Origin: Flavobacteriaceae bacterium
GTDB taxonomy: Bacteria; Bacteroidota; Bacteroidia; Flavobacteriales; Flavobacteriaceae
Reading direction: 5' to 3'
Assembly (NCBI GenBank): GCA_028284745.1
Contig: JANQRC010000017.1
Span: 169,380 to 233,379 of the forward strand
Length of the DNA stretch: 64,000 nucleotides
Numbering within the stretch: position 1 is the first letter of the stretch; each line of letters begins with the position of its first letter. The position numbers were made by a program, and so were the translations under genes. Shown here in pieces: positions 43,329 to 52,665 of this stretch. The notes beneath the pieces are model-generated. The model was given only the letters and a program-made list of their open reading frames with translations, did not search any database and was not told where the DNA came from.

Positions 43329-43853
43329 ATGTTGAAGCAACTAAAGAAAATCGTTTTTTTGACCTCTATACCATTAGTTATGGCAAGCTTTTCCCAGTGT
43401 GGCAGTGCCCAATACGTGCTAGAAGACCAGGTGCCTCCAGAGATCGACCTACAAGGAGCCTACTATCAAGTAACACCTCCTGGGATCAAGGAAGGAGATA
43501 CACAGGTGCGTGTTCATATTCCAGTAACAAAAGACAACATCTCGCTAGATAAGCTTTATTTTAGAGGGCAGGTATCTACGCTAACGCAGGCAAAAGACGC
43601 TTATGTGGCGAATTTTGTTGAGAGAAGTAAAGAAACTCCCATTACATTGGGTGAAGAAACAAAGCAAGAAAAAAGCGCAGAATCTGAAAAACTGCCTTTT
43701 GACCTGAAGTACGGAGAATGCATCATCAGCTATACTAAAGGCGGCGGGGAGACCAAATACGTAAAGGTTGATGAGCTTACCCGCAAGCCCAACATCAATG
43801 TGCCAATGTCACCTAAAGGGGGAGGCTTGAAACAAGAGATGAAGAAGAACTAG
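43329..43853 (+). CDS. Small exported protein of unknown function
   Basis: A 174-residue protein with an N-terminal signal (LKKIVFLTSIPLVMASFSQC). Cys follows Gln, which is a poor lipobox, so I am unsure whether it is lipidated. The mature part is polar with no recognised domain. I begin it at the ATG at 43329, because the longer frame from 43284 overlaps the promoter. It precedes a flippase gene by 21 bases. Confidence 0.6.
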   Translation: MLKQLKKIVFLTSIPLVMASFSQCGSAQYVLEDQVPPEIDLQGAYYQVTPPGIKEGDTQVRVHIPVTKDNISLDKLYFRGQVSTLTQAKDAYVANFVERSKETPITLGEETKQEKSAESEKLPFDLKYGECIISYTKGGGETKYVKVDELTRKPNINVPMSPKGGGLKQEMKKN

Positions 43854-43874
43854 CTTAACACCAACCTCGATCGT

Positions 43875-45302
43875 TTGAGCGTTTTAAAACGATTTTTGCA
43901 AGACACGGTCATTTATGGTCTGGCAACCGTACTGCCAAGATTGATGAATTTCATCTTGGTGCCGCTTCATACAGAGACCTTAGGCACCGAAAAGTATTCG
44001 GACAATACGGTATTCTACGTCTACGCGGCATTTTTTAATGTAGTGCTTACCTATGGCATGGAGACAGCATTCTTCCGATTTTTCAGCAAGCAAGAGGATA
44101 ATGGCAAAGTATATGCCACTACCTTTTTGAGCCTTACGGTCACCACTCTGATCTTCTTTGCGTTGGTGTGGGCACTTAGTGAGCCTTTGGCCTCTTTTGT
44201 TGGCCTCAAGCCTCTGTATTTTAGATTGCTCATTGGGGTTGTGGCATTAGACACATTGGTCGTAGCACCCTTCGCCTATCTAAGAGCCACAAATAGGCCC
44301 ACAAAGTTTGCCACCATAAAAATCCTGAATATCATCACTTATGTAGCATTGAATTTCTTTTTCTTATGGGCCATACCTGCCTTGAGTATTGACTTCCCCA
44401 GTTATGACCCATCAGATCTTGTGGTATATATCTTCATCGCAAACCTGGCAGCCAGCATCATTACATTCTTTCTGCTCTCGCCCTATTTTTTAAAATTGGA
44501 AGAAGGTTTTTCTCTAGCTATTCTCAAGCAACTGCTCAGCTATGGTTGGCCGATCATGGTGGCAGGCCTGGCCTTTGTCGTCAATGAAAATTTAGACAAG
44601 CTCTTACTCAAAGACCTGATCGATGAAGATACGATGGGGGCCTATGCAGGGTGTTACAAATTGGCGATTTTCATGACCCTATTCATACAAGCATTTCGGT
44701 TAGGCGCCGAGCCTTTCTTCTTTAACCATGCAGCTGACAATAACGCAAAGCAGACCTACGCGGCCATACTGAAGTATTTCGTGATCGTAGGCGCTTCGGG
44801 CTTGCTATTCATCGTGATATACATAGATTTCTTTAAAGAGTTGATCATAAGAGATGAGGCATATTGGAGAACGTTAGAGATTGTACCTGTTGTGTTGTTG
44901 GCAAACCTCTGCCTGGGTATTTATCATAATCTTTCAATTTGGTACAAGCTCACGGATCAGACGCATTACGGCATGTATATTTCAATATTTGGAGCAATGG
45001 TCACTATTGCATTCAACCTATGGATGATACCCATCATAGGTTTTATGGCATCTGCGTGGGCAACTTTGGCAGCTTATGGAGGCATGATGTTCGTGTCTTA
45101 TTTTTTGGGAAGAAAACACTATCCGGTTCCTTACGAGACGAAGAAGATCCTTGGATACTTGTCATTAGTAGTAATTTTCAGTTTCTCGTCTTTTTATTTT
45201 CTGCGAGAACAATTCATCCCAAATACCCTGTTGCTTTTTGTATTTTTGGGAATCGCCTTTTTGATTGAAAGAAAAGAACTAAAACGAATTCTTATAAGAT
45301 AG
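43875..45302 (+). CDS. MOP-family oligosaccharide flippase
   Basis: A 475-residue polytopic membrane protein (about twelve to fourteen helices) starting LQDTVIYGLATVLPRLMNF, the pattern of the flavobacterial polysaccharide export branch of the MOP superfamily. Start is a TTG at 43875; no ATG preserves the first helix. It is a second flippase-like protein, away from the main glycan locus but followed by dut and a sugar nucleotidyltransferase gene. Confidence 0.85.
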   Translation: MSVLKRFLQDTVIYGLATVLPRLMNFILVPLHTETLGTEKYSDNTVFYVYAAFFNVVLTYGMETAFFRFFSKQEDNGKVYATTFLSLTVTTLIFFALVWALSEPLASFVGLKPLYFRLLIGVVALDTLVVAPFAYLRATNRPTKFATIKILNIITYVALNFFFLWAIPALSIDFPSYDPSDLVVYIFIANLAASIITFFLLSPYFLKLEEGFSLAILKQLLSYGWPIMVAGLAFVVNENLDKLLLKDLIDEDTMGAYAGCYKLAIFMTLFIQAFRLGAEPFFFNHAADNNAKQTYAAILKYFVIVGASGLLFIVIYIDFFKELIIRDEAYWRTLEIVPVVLLANLCLGIYHNLSIWYKLTDQTHYGMYISIFGAMVTIAFNLWMIPIIGFMASAWATLAAYGGMMFVSYFLGRKHYPVPYETKKILGYLSLVVIFSFSSFYFLREQFIPNTLLLFVFLGIAFLIERKELKRILIR

Positions 45303-45305
45303 CCC

Positions 45306-45375
45306 AGGCTCCCTCTCCCCAGGGAGAAGGTGTCGATAGCTCCCGATAATTATCAGAACGGAAGGGCGAGAGGAA
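45306..45375 (+). repeat. Dispersed spacer repeat, copy upstream of dut
   Basis: The 75-base gap between the flippase and dut is filled by GCTCCCTCTCCCCAGGGAGA, then GCTCCCGATAATTATCA and GGAAGGGCGAGAGG. Copies with the same modules occur at 46905 and 50461. It runs right up to the dut start codon. Confidence 0.7.
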
Positions 45376-45377
45376 TT

Positions 45378-45812
45378 ATGAAGATCAATATCATCAATAG
45401 ATCGCAACATACGTTGCCACATTATGAGACAAAGGCCTCTGCCGGAATGGACCTAAGGGCCAATATCAACAAGCCGATCACGCTTAAGCCTTTAGAGAGA
45501 GCCGTCGTGAAGACAGGTCTTTTTATCGAATTACCAGTCGGTTACGAAGCACAAGTGCGTCCAAGAAGCGGGCTTGCCGCTAAAAGAGGCATCACGGTGC
45601 TGAATGCGCCTGGGACCATTGATGCCGATTACCGAGGAGAAATAGGAGTGATCTTGGCGAATCTTTCTAATGAAGATCTTGTTGTCGAAAACGGTGAGCG
45701 AATCGCCCAATTGATCATTGCCAAACACGAAAGGGCAGAATGGGTACAGGTAGAAGAATTATCAGAGACTGACCGCGGCACGGGAGGCTTTGGAAGCACA
45801 GGAGTGAAATGA
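45378..45812 (+). CDS. dut: dUTP diphosphatase
   Basis: Splits dUTP to dUMP and pyrophosphate, keeping uracil out of DNA. The 144-residue protein has the five trimeric dUTPase motifs: [31 protein letters not shown] and the C-terminal [11 protein letters not shown] start it at the ATG at 45378; the longer frame from 45330 would translate the dispersed repeat. Confidence 0.95.
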   Translation: MKINIINRSQHTLPHYETKASAGMDLRANINKPITLKPLERAVVKTGLFIELPVGYEAQVRPRSGLAAKRGITVLNAPGTIDADYRGEIGVILANLSNEDLVVENGERIAQLIIAKHERAEWVQVEELSETDRGTGGFGSTGVK

Positions 45813-45891
45813 TCGCAAAACGAATTCAATGTGCCAATGTACCAATAGTGGCATTGTTACATGGCCGAACAGATAAATTGATACATTGACA

Positions 45892-46902
45892 ATGAAGATA
45901 ATCGTCCCAATGGCAGGTCGTGGATCGCGTCTACGACCACATACACTGACCGTTCCCAAGCCCTTGATACCTATTGCAGGAAAACCCATCGTACATCGTT
46001 TGGTTGAAGATATTGCCAAAGTAATAGGTGCGCAGATAGACGAGATAGCTTTTGTGATCGGCCCAGACTTTGGCGAGCAGGTAGAGAAAGACCTTGAGGA
46101 CATTGCCGATCAACTAGGTGCCAAAGGCACCATCTACTATCAAGGCAAACCACTGGGTACCGGTCATGCCATCATGTGTGCTAAAGAATCGTTAGAAGGC
46201 CCTGCCGTTGTTGCATACGCAGACACATTGTTTCGCGCAGACTTTACCCTAGACCCCGAAGCCGACGCAGTAATGTGGGTAAAGCAAGTAGCGGACCCAA
46301 GTGCATTTGGAGTCGTGCAATTAAATGGTCGAAACGAAATAGTGGGTCTGGTCGAAAAACCTCAAGAATTTGTGTCAGACCTCGCAGTGATAGGGATCTA
46401 CTACTTTAAAGACGTGGGGATCCTCAAAGGTGAATTGCAGAAAGTGTTAGACCAAAACATCATTCACGGAGGCGAATACCAGATCAATGATGGTATTAAG
46501 GCCATGCAAGCCAACGGATATCGCTTCGTGCCTGGCAAAGTAGACGAGTGGATGGATTGTGGCAACAAGAATGTTACAGTTGAGACCAATGCCCGCATGC
46601 TCAACTTCCTTGCCCAAGATGGGGAAGCGCTCGTGGCCAATACAGTTCAACTTAAGAACTCTAGCATCGTACCGCCTTGTTACATAGGAGAGAATGTAGT
46701 GTTAAAGAATGCAACCATTGGGCCTAATGTTTCGATCGGCAATAATTGTATTGTAGAGGATTCTTCTGTTAAAAACAGTTTAATTCAGACAGATAGCGTT
46801 ATAAAAAATGCTACCTTAGACAATGCCATGATTGGCAATCACGCTAAATATGATGGCAATTTTACAGCGATAAGCATAGGCGACTATTCGGTCTTGGAAT
46901 AA
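45892..46902 (+). CDS. Sugar-1-phosphate nucleotidyltransferase
   Basis: A 336-residue NDP-sugar pyrophosphorylase. The N-terminal catalytic domain has PMAGRGSRLRPHTLTVPKPL and the VEKP motif; the C-terminal third is a left-handed beta-helix with hexapeptide repeats (NATIGPNVSIGNNCIVED). The form resembles the archaeal-type glucose-1-phosphate thymidylyltransferase/uridylyltransferase group rather than RmlA. Start is the ATG at 45892. The TPR protein gene follows after a repeat. Confidence 0.85.
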   Translation: MKIIVPMAGRGSRLRPHTLTVPKPLIPIAGKPIVHRLVEDIAKVIGAQIDEIAFVIGPDFGEQVEKDLEDIADQLGAKGTIYYQGKPLGTGHAIMCAKESLEGPAVVAYADTLFRADFTLDPEADAVMWVKQVADPSAFGVVQLNGRNEIVGLVEKPQEFVSDLAVIGIYYFKDVGILKGELQKVLDQNIIHGGEYQINDGIKAMQANGYRFVPGKVDEWMDCGNKNVTVETNARMLNFLAQDGEALVANTVQLKNSSIVPPCYIGENVVLKNATIGPNVSIGNNCIVEDSSVKNSLIQTDSVIKNATLDNAMIGNHAKYDGNFTAISIGDYSVLE

Positions 46903-46904
46903 AT

Positions 46905-46940
46905 GCTCCCTCTCCTTGGAGAGAGGGCCATGGCGAGGGA
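46905..46940 (+). repeat. Dispersed spacer repeat, copy 3
   Basis: GCTCCCTCTCCTTGGAGAGA then GGGCCATGGCGAGGG fills the 41-base gap between the nucleotidyltransferase and the TPR gene. CCCTCTCC/GGAGAGGG forms a hairpin. Shares modules with the copies near 45306 and 50461. Confidence 0.7.
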
Positions 46941-46943
46941 AAT

Positions 46944-47882
46944 ATGAAAAACAGATGGTATCATATCACACTATTACAATTGTTGCTTCTAGTGGCCCTT
47001 CTCTGTTCTGCCCAAGAAGGAGAAAGTGCGGAAATTTCTCTGGAAGAATATTCGGACGAGTTTCAGGAACACTTTTTCGAAGCACTAAAGCAAGAAGGCA
47101 TCGAAAATTATGAGAAGGCCATTGAAGCACTGTTCAAATGCAAAGAACTAGAACCTGACAACACTACCTTAGATTACGAGATCGCGCAAAATTACACGCG
47201 CCTCAAAAATTATGGCCAAGCAGAATTGTTCTATAAGACAGCCTTAGAGAAGGAACCTCAAGATCAATTTTATCTAGAAGGGCTATTTCAGCTATATCGT
47301 GTGATCAATGACACGGAAAGCGCTATCTCCATTGCCAATCGCATTATCAAGAAAGACGAGATGTTCAAAGAGGAGCTGGCAAGCATTTATGTAAGACGGC
47401 GTGAATTTGATAAGGCCATAATACTGTTAGACGAATTAGATGAAGCCTATGGCAATTCGCCAACTCGTGATACATTACGCGACCGTATCGGTCGAATAGG
47501 GCGGTTGCAGACCATTGTAGAGAACAAAAAGTCTGAAGCAAACGACTCGTCTTCCAACAGTGCAGGAGAATTGCAACAAATACTCCTAGACCTTCAACAG
47601 AATTATGAAGCGAAAGACTATGATGCGCTCCTTAAAAAAAGTAATGCAGGATTGTCCTTCTATCCATCACAACCAAAGCTATACCTGTATAATGGCAGGG
47701 CATTGATAGGCAAAGGGCAATATCAAAAAGCAATATTTTCGTTAGAATCAGGTTTAGACTATATCATCGAAGACAAGGGATTAGAAAGAAAGTTCTATGA
47801 ACAATTAAAGCAGGTCTATGAAAACCTCTCAGACCGAAAGAAATACAATGAGTACAACAAAAAACTCAAAAGGCTGCAATAG
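46944..47882 (+). CDS. Exported TPR protein
   Basis: A 312-residue protein with signal peptide (to about AQEGESA) and tetratricopeptide repeats over residues 30-150 and 205-290, for example YEKAIEALFKCKELEPDNTT and YGQAELFYKTALEKEPQDQF. A flexible polar linker (about 188-205) separates the two halves. It is probably a periplasmic scaffold. It overlaps the DUF4292 gene, which precedes an EnvC-like gene; the three form one unit, suggesting a job in envelope assembly or division. Confidence 0.8.
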   Translation: MKNRWYHITLLQLLLLVALLCSAQEGESAEISLEEYSDEFQEHFFEALKQEGIENYEKAIEALFKCKELEPDNTTLDYEIAQNYTRLKNYGQAELFYKTALEKEPQDQFYLEGLFQLYRVINDTESAISIANRIIKKDEMFKEELASIYVRRREFDKAIILLDELDEAYGNSPTRDTLRDRIGRIGRLQTIVENKKSEANDSSSNSAGELQQILLDLQQNYEAKDYDALLKKSNAGLSFYPSQPKLYLYNGRALIGKGQYQKAIFSLESGLDYIIEDKGLERKFYEQLKQVYENLSDRKKYNEYNKKLKRLQ

Positions 47883-48657
47883 AAGCACACCGTGCGGAAG
47901 CTTACTTTTTTTGTGCCTTGCCTTCTTTTTGGCTAGTTGCGGAAGTGCCAAGAGCACCTCTCCCAATTATGTTGATGCCCTTTCTTCTAAAAAGATCATC
48001 AAGAATCACTACGCGAACGCGTTAGACTTTAAGACCATCTATGCCAAGGTAAAAGCGCGCTACAAGGACAAGAAAAGGTCGCAAAGTGTTTCTGTGAATC
48101 TTAGGATGGAAAAGGACAAGACCATTTGGCTAAGCGCCTCGTTCATCATCCCAGTGGCAAAAGTGCTCATTACCCAAGACCGCGTGAAGTTCTATGAGAA
48201 GGTCAAAAGGACATACTTTGACGGCGACTTCTCATTTTTAAGTGAAAAGCTGGGAACCGACCTGGATTTTCAGAAGGTACAAGACCTTTTGTTGGGACAA
48301 GCCCTATTCGATCTTCGTGAAGAGAAGTATGAAGGAAATATAAAAGATAAAGACTATGTATTGATTCCAGAACGAGAGATGGAATTATTCAACAGGATCT
48401 TCAAGCTTTCTCCTGAAAACTTTAAAATGACCGAGCAACGTCTCACACAGCCCAAGGAGAATCGTTCTGTACGCGTCACCTATCCTGCATACCAAACAAT
48501 ACAAGGGAAAACGCTTCCTAAGGAAATCAGGATCGAATCCCTAGACGGAGAACGCTTCACCACGATCGAGATCGATTACAGAAGTGTAGATTTCGACAAA
48601 GACCTTTCCTTTCCTTTCGCGATACCCAATGGCTACGAAGCTGTGATGATCAAATGA
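47848..48657 (+). CDS. DUF4292 lipoprotein
   Basis: A 269-residue lipoprotein with lipobox FLASC (Cys31 from this start) and the DUF4292 fold, which resembles LolA/LolB-type lipoprotein carriers (RMEKDKTIWLSASFIIPVAKVLI). Start could also be the ATG at 47818; both lie inside the TPR gene. Its stop overlaps the EnvC-like start by four bases. Lipid or lipoprotein handling is an inference from fold family. Confidence 0.82.
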   Translation: MSTTKNSKGCNRSTPCGSLLFLCLAFFLASCGSAKSTSPNYVDALSSKKIIKNHYANALDFKTIYAKVKARYKDKKRSQSVSVNLRMEKDKTIWLSASFIIPVAKVLITQDRVKFYEKVKRTYFDGDFSFLSEKLGTDLDFQKVQDLLLGQALFDLREEKYEGNIKDKDYVLIPEREMELFNRIFKLSPENFKMTEQRLTQPKENRSVRVTYPAYQTIQGKTLPKEIRIESLDGERFTTIEIDYRSVDFDKDLSFPFAIPNGYEAVMIK

Positions 48658-49889
48658 TACCATTGAAATACAGCAAGCACATACTTTCGGTGATAAGCCT
48701 TTTCTTGCTAATGGGAGCATATCAGGGGTTCTCGCAAACCGGCAAACAAAGAAAGCTGGAGCAACAGCGAAGACTTTTACAAAACGAGATCAAGCAAGTG
48801 CGCAGTCTACTTTTTAGCAATCAAGAGAAGACCAGGTCGCTGGTCTCTGAAATAGAGGCCCTCGACACGAAGATCCACATCCAAGAGCGACTGATAAGAG
48901 TCACCAACCAACAAGCGAACTTGTTGGCAAGGCAGGTAAATGCCAACCAGAAAGAAATTGGGCGATTGCGGGATGAGTTGACGCTGATGAAAGAAGACTA
49001 TGCCAATATGGTGGTCAATGCATACAAGAGCAAGTCGCAGCATAACAGGATCATGTTCTTGCTATCGTCTCAAAACTTCCTACAAGCCTACAAGCGCGTG
49101 CAGTACATGAAACAGTATGCCAACTACCGGAAAAAGCAGGGCGATGCTATCAAAGAAAAGACGACGACATTACAAGAGCTGAACCAGCAACTGATAGCCC
49201 AAAAAAAAGAAAAGGATCGATTGATCGCAGAGAATCGAAAAGAGCAGAAAGAACTTTCTAGCGAGAGAAAACGGCAAGATCAGATGATCGCAGACCTGAA
49301 GAAGCAAGGAGACACCTATGCCAAAGAAATACAGAAGAAGGAGCGGGAAGAAAGACGAATCAACCGCGAGATCGATCGATCGATCAGAGAAGCGATAGCC
49401 GCTAGTAACAAAAAGTCGGGCAAGAACAATGCTTCCACGACGCGTTTTGCCTTAACACCTGAATCTAAAAAGCTAGCCGATAATTTCACAGCCAATAAAG
49501 GCAGGTTGCCTTGGCCTGTAAAAGAAGGACTAGTGGTGCTGCGTTTTGGCAAGCAACCAAGCCCGTTGAACAGAAGTAGCACCATACAAAGCAACGGGGT
49601 TCGCATTGCTACGAGTAAGGATACGAAGGCACGTGCTGTGTTTGATGGCGAAGTGTCTCGCATCGTAAGCTCAAAGAATAGTAATCCAATGGTGATGATC
49701 CGACATGGCAATTATATCACCATCTATCGCAACCTATCTAAGATCTATGTGAAAAGTGGAGATAAGGTGAGCGCCAAGCAAGACATTGGGGAAGTGTTTA
49801 CGAACAGTGAAGGCAAAACCGTCTTGCAGTTCAGCATCTTTAAAAATATCACGGCGATCGATCCCAGCCAATGGATATATAGGATGTGA
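48654..49889 (+). CDS. EnvC-like murein hydrolase activator (M23 family)
   Basis: A 411-residue exported protein with a signal peptide, a long coiled coil (about 30-250) and a C-terminal LytM/M23 domain (about 285-411). The zinc ligands of active LytM enzymes are not all present: the HxH position reads LQFSIFKN and the YxHLS-like stretch is TIYRNLSKIYV. This is the pattern of EnvC, which activates amidases instead of cutting murein itself. Probably acts in daughter cell separation with the TPR and DUF4292 proteins. Confidence 0.85.
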   Translation: MIPLKYSKHILSVISLFLLMGAYQGFSQTGKQRKLEQQRRLLQNEIKQVRSLLFSNQEKTRSLVSEIEALDTKIHIQERLIRVTNQQANLLARQVNANQKEIGRLRDELTLMKEDYANMVVNAYKSKSQHNRIMFLLSSQNFLQAYKRVQYMKQYANYRKKQGDAIKEKTTTLQELNQQLIAQKKEKDRLIAENRKEQKELSSERKRQDQMIADLKKQGDTYAKEIQKKEREERRINREIDRSIREAIAASNKKSGKNNASTTRFALTPESKKLADNFTANKGRLPWPVKEGLVVLRFGKQPSPLNRSSTIQSNGVRIATSKDTKARAVFDGEVSRIVSSKNSNPMVMIRHGNYITIYRNLSKIYVKSGDKVSAKQDIGEVFTNSEGKTVLQFSIFKNITAIDPSQWIYRM

Positions 49890-49891
49890 TA

Positions 49892-50401
49892 TTATTCAAA
49901 AATGGCCTTCAATTCAGTTGCGTCTTTAGGGGCCATCTTTCCAGCAAGCACCAAGCTCAATTGTTTGCGGCGTAATGCGCCCGCATAGCGTTCTTCCTCT
50001 AGCTCAGTTTCTGGCGACAACGCAGGTACGGCATCGGGTCTTCCCGTATCATCTACGGCTACAAAGGTATAGATAGCCTCATTGGCTTTGGTACGCATTC
50101 CTGTTTCGCGGTCTTCCATCCAAACATCCAGGTATACTTCCATCGAACTCTTAAAGGCTCTAGATACGGCCGCTTCGACTGTGACGACGCTTCCCAAAGG
50201 CACAGCTCGTGTAAAGGCTACGTGATTTACAGATGCGGTGACCACGATACGCCTTGAATGCCTTCTTGCAGCAATACTGGCGGCTCGGTCCATCCGAGCT
50301 AATAGTTCACCGCCAAAGAGGTTATTCAAAGGATTGGTCTCACTCGGAAGTACCATGTCAGTCATGATAGTCTTAGAATCGCTTGGTGTCTTTGTTTGCA
50401 T
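49892..50401 (-). CDS. Acyl-CoA thioesterase (hotdog fold)
   Basis: A 169-residue hotdog thioesterase of the YciA/ACOT7 type: NPLNNLFGGELLARMDRAASIAA carries the Asn and Asp used for thioester hydrolysis, and ASVNHVAFTRAVPLGSVV follows. It releases CoA from acyl-CoA. It converges on the EnvC-like gene with a 2-base gap. Confidence 0.9.
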   Translation of the reverse strand: MQTKTPSDSKTIMTDMVLPSETNPLNNLFGGELLARMDRAASIAARRHSRRIVVTASVNHVAFTRAVPLGSVVTVEAAVSRAFKSSMEVYLDVWMEDRETGMRTKANEAIYTFVAVDDTGRPDAVPALSPETELEEERYAGALRRKQLSLVLAGKMAPKDATELKAIFE

Positions 50402-50415
50402 GTAGAAATTTTATG

Positions 50416-50423
50416 CAAAGATA
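50416..50423 (-). promoter_or_regulatory. -7 element of the thioesterase gene
   Basis: On the minus strand this reads TATCTTTG, an exact TAnnTTTG, 14 bases before the start codon at 50401. Confidence 0.55.
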
Positions 50424-50460
50424 AGGCCTGGCTTATAAAATGCTTAAGGGAAATACAAGT

Positions 50461-50533
50461 TGGCCTCTTCTCCTTGAAGAAAACCCCGATAACTCCCGAT
50501 AATTATCACGGGATAGGGCGAGGTGTAGGTCAG
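50461..50533 (+). repeat. Dispersed spacer repeat, copy 4
   Basis: Reads CCTCTTCTCCTTGAAGAAAA, then ACTCCCGATAATTATCACGG and GATAGGGCGAGG. The module CTCCCGATAATTATCA is shared exactly with the copy upstream of dut, and GGGCGAG with the copies there. It lies between the thioesterase promoter and the 3' end of the HU/SPOR gene. Confidence 0.7.
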
Positions 50534-51460
50534 CTACTTCGTCACTAGCAACCAAGCCTCAGGATTTTCGGTACGCTTGATCTGTCGCAAGGTTTGTAAC
50601 GCCTCGGCCTTATCTGCTAGGCTGGCGTAAGAGACCTGATGCAACCCATATCGGTTTTTACCGATGCGCTTAGCATTAAAGCCTTTTTCGAGAAGTTGAT
50701 TCACCTTTTTTTCGGCATTGCTCTCTACACGAAAAGCACCACCTATGATGTGATACTTAGGCAGTTCAGAAACTACGTTTAATTCTAATGAAGGTAAAGA
50801 ACCGATATCAAAGGTCGCAGCCTGCACTTTTCGCTCAACGATTTGTTGTGCCTTTTGTTCGTTGGCGACCTGGAGTCTTTGTTGCTGTTGCTTGTACTGG
50901 GTCATCCCAAAAAATCCTACAGCCAAGAAAAGTACAGAAGCTGCAGCCACATATTGATAGAGGGGGCGTTTCTTTTTCCTTTCAGGAGTAATGGTAATGG
51001 GGGTCTTCTCTTCTAAGGCAATGACTTCTTCCCGGTATGTTTCCCGATGTATCTTTTGCGAAACATATGAAGAAAGACCGTAAGCTTCTATTAGGTAGTT
51101 CACGGTATGCTCAGGAGAAAAAACCAACGAATCTTCTTCCGTACGCTTAAGCACTCCCAAGTCTTTCAACGAAAGAGGTGCTTCCTGTAACTTCTCCTTC
51201 CAGTGGGTCACTTGCTTCAAGACCTTTTCTGATGCCTCTTCAAAAGAAATGTCCTGCACTTCGCCGACATACTTTGTAAGGAGGCCATCATCTTCCTTTA
51301 GCTGAGCATTAAAGGAGATCTTCTTATATGGCGGATAAAAGGTATGATTAGCATCATCGATCCTTGCCGACTTCGGCTGTGCCAGAAAAGAACCAAACTC
51401 AGGGATGGTCACGCACTGGTATCGGTACAAAAGGTCGCTGATAAAAATCTCTAATCGCAT
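50534..51460 (-). CDS. HU-like/SPOR-domain inner membrane protein
   Basis: A 308-residue protein with an N-terminal pair of HU/CCDC81-like domains (ISDLLYRYQCVTIPEFGSF; DLGVLKRTEEDS), one membrane helix (about 170-187, QYVAAASVLFLAVGFFGMT) and a C-terminal SPOR domain (KYHIIGGAFRVESNAEKKVN, then residues up to NPEAWLLVTK). SPOR domains bind denuded septal peptidoglycan. The combination is common in Bacteroidota and suggests a cytoplasmic contact with a periplasmic septal sensor. Confidence 0.85.
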   Translation of the reverse strand: MRLEIFISDLLYRYQCVTIPEFGSFLAQPKSARIDDANHTFYPPYKKISFNAQLKEDDGLLTKYVGEVQDISFEEASEKVLKQVTHWKEKLQEAPLSLKDLGVLKRTEEDSLVFSPEHTVNYLIEAYGLSSYVSQKIHRETYREEVIALEEKTPITITPERKKKRPLYQYVAAASVLFLAVGFFGMTQYKQQQQRLQVANEQKAQQIVERKVQAATFDIGSLPSLELNVVSELPKYHIIGGAFRVESNAEKKVNQLLEKGFNAKRIGKNRYGLHQVSYASLADKAEALQTLRQIKRTENPEAWLLVTK

Positions 51461-51465
51461 AGAAA

Positions 51466-51473
51466 CAAAAGTA
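51466..51473 (-). promoter_or_regulatory. -7 element of the HU/SPOR gene
   Basis: Minus strand reads TACTTTTG, an exact TAnnTTTG, 5 bases before the start codon, so the transcript may be leaderless or nearly so. Confidence 0.45.
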
Positions 51474-51540
51474 GCATTTTTTCATGGGCAGCTGTGAGAT
51501 CGCGGCAAAAATTATTCACAATAAGAAATTACTTATTTTT

Positions 51541-52665
51541 ATGAGTGAAATAAACTACCAATTGAAAGAACAAGAATTGCTACATACGCTGGCATTGCAG
51601 CATGTATCGCGAGTGGGCGGTGTGCTTGCAAAACGCCTGGTGCATCATTGTGGTTCTTCTGAAGCGGTCTTTAAAACTTCAAGACGCGCATTGCTGGCGA
51701 TCGATGGCGTGGGCGAATTGATTGTCAAAGAACTTATGGATCCTGATCATTTAAGAGCGGCCTCAGAAGAACTCAAATTCATTAAGGACAATGCGATCGA
51801 TCATGTCTGCTATACTGACACTGATTATCCAGAGCGATTAAAGCACTGTATAGACGGGCCTATCGTGTTGTTCAAGTCTGGAAATATAAACCTTTCCAAC
51901 AAGCGAGTCGTTAGTATTGTCGGCACACGAAAGATCACTTCGAGCGGAAAATACTTTTGCGAGAAGCTAATAGCAGACCTAGTGCCCCTAGATCCTGTAA
52001 TTGTTTCGGGCTTTGCCTATGGGATTGATATCACAGCACAAAAGGCAGCAATGCATCTTGGACTACAGACGATCGGTTGTCTAGCACATGGATTGAACCA
52101 GATCTATCCGAAGGTTCACAAGAAATATGTGAGCGATATAGAAAAGCATGGCGGCTTCTACACAGATTTTTGGAGCAGTGATACATTCGACAGGAACAAC
52201 TTCTTGAAACGAAACCGTATCATCGCAGGAATCTCTGAAGCAACGATCGTTATTGAATCTGCCGAGAAAGGTGGAAGTTTGGTCACGGCAGATATCGCCC
52301 ACTCATACGATCGCGAGGTGTTTGCGGTACCTGGAAGACCAAGCGATACATACAGTGTAGGGTGTAACAACCTAATAAAACAGCAAAAGGCACATTTGCT
52401 TACTTCAGCAGCCGACCTGGTCTATATTTTAGGCTGGGAACTAGCGCAGCGGGAAAAAGTAAGTATTCAGAAAAGATTGTTTGTCGAACTGGATGATACC
52501 GAGAAGAAGGTCTACAACATACTCAAGCAAACCGATAAAGAGTTGCTCGACGTGATTGCCCTTAACTGTGATATGCCAGTACACAAGGTAACTGCAACCT
52601 TGCTGTCTATGGAATTGAAGGGTGTTGTGAGGCCTTTGCCCGGAAAGCTATTTGAATTGGTCTAG
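51541..52665 (+). CDS. dprA: DNA processing protein DprA
   Basis: A 374-residue RecA loader for natural transformation. N-terminal helix-hairpin-like part, then the Rossmann core with SIVGTRKITSSG, VSGFAYGIDITAQKAAM, GLNQIYP and KRNRIIAGISEATIVIE, and a C-terminal winged helix (KKVYNILKQTDKELLDVIAL). I take the ATG at 51541 as the start; the longer frame from 51484 adds non-conserved residues. Its stop overlaps the trpS stop by four bases. Confidence 0.94.
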   Translation: MSEINYQLKEQELLHTLALQHVSRVGGVLAKRLVHHCGSSEAVFKTSRRALLAIDGVGELIVKELMDPDHLRAASEELKFIKDNAIDHVCYTDTDYPERLKHCIDGPIVLFKSGNINLSNKRVVSIVGTRKITSSGKYFCEKLIADLVPLDPVIVSGFAYGIDITAQKAAMHLGLQTIGCLAHGLNQIYPKVHKKYVSDIEKHGGFYTDFWSSDTFDRNNFLKRNRIIAGISEATIVIESAEKGGSLVTADIAHSYDREVFAVPGRPSDTYSVGCNNLIKQQKAHLLTSAADLVYILGWELAQREKVSIQKRLFVELDDTEKKVYNILKQTDKELLDVIALNCDMPVHKVTATLLSMELKGVVRPLPGKLFELV

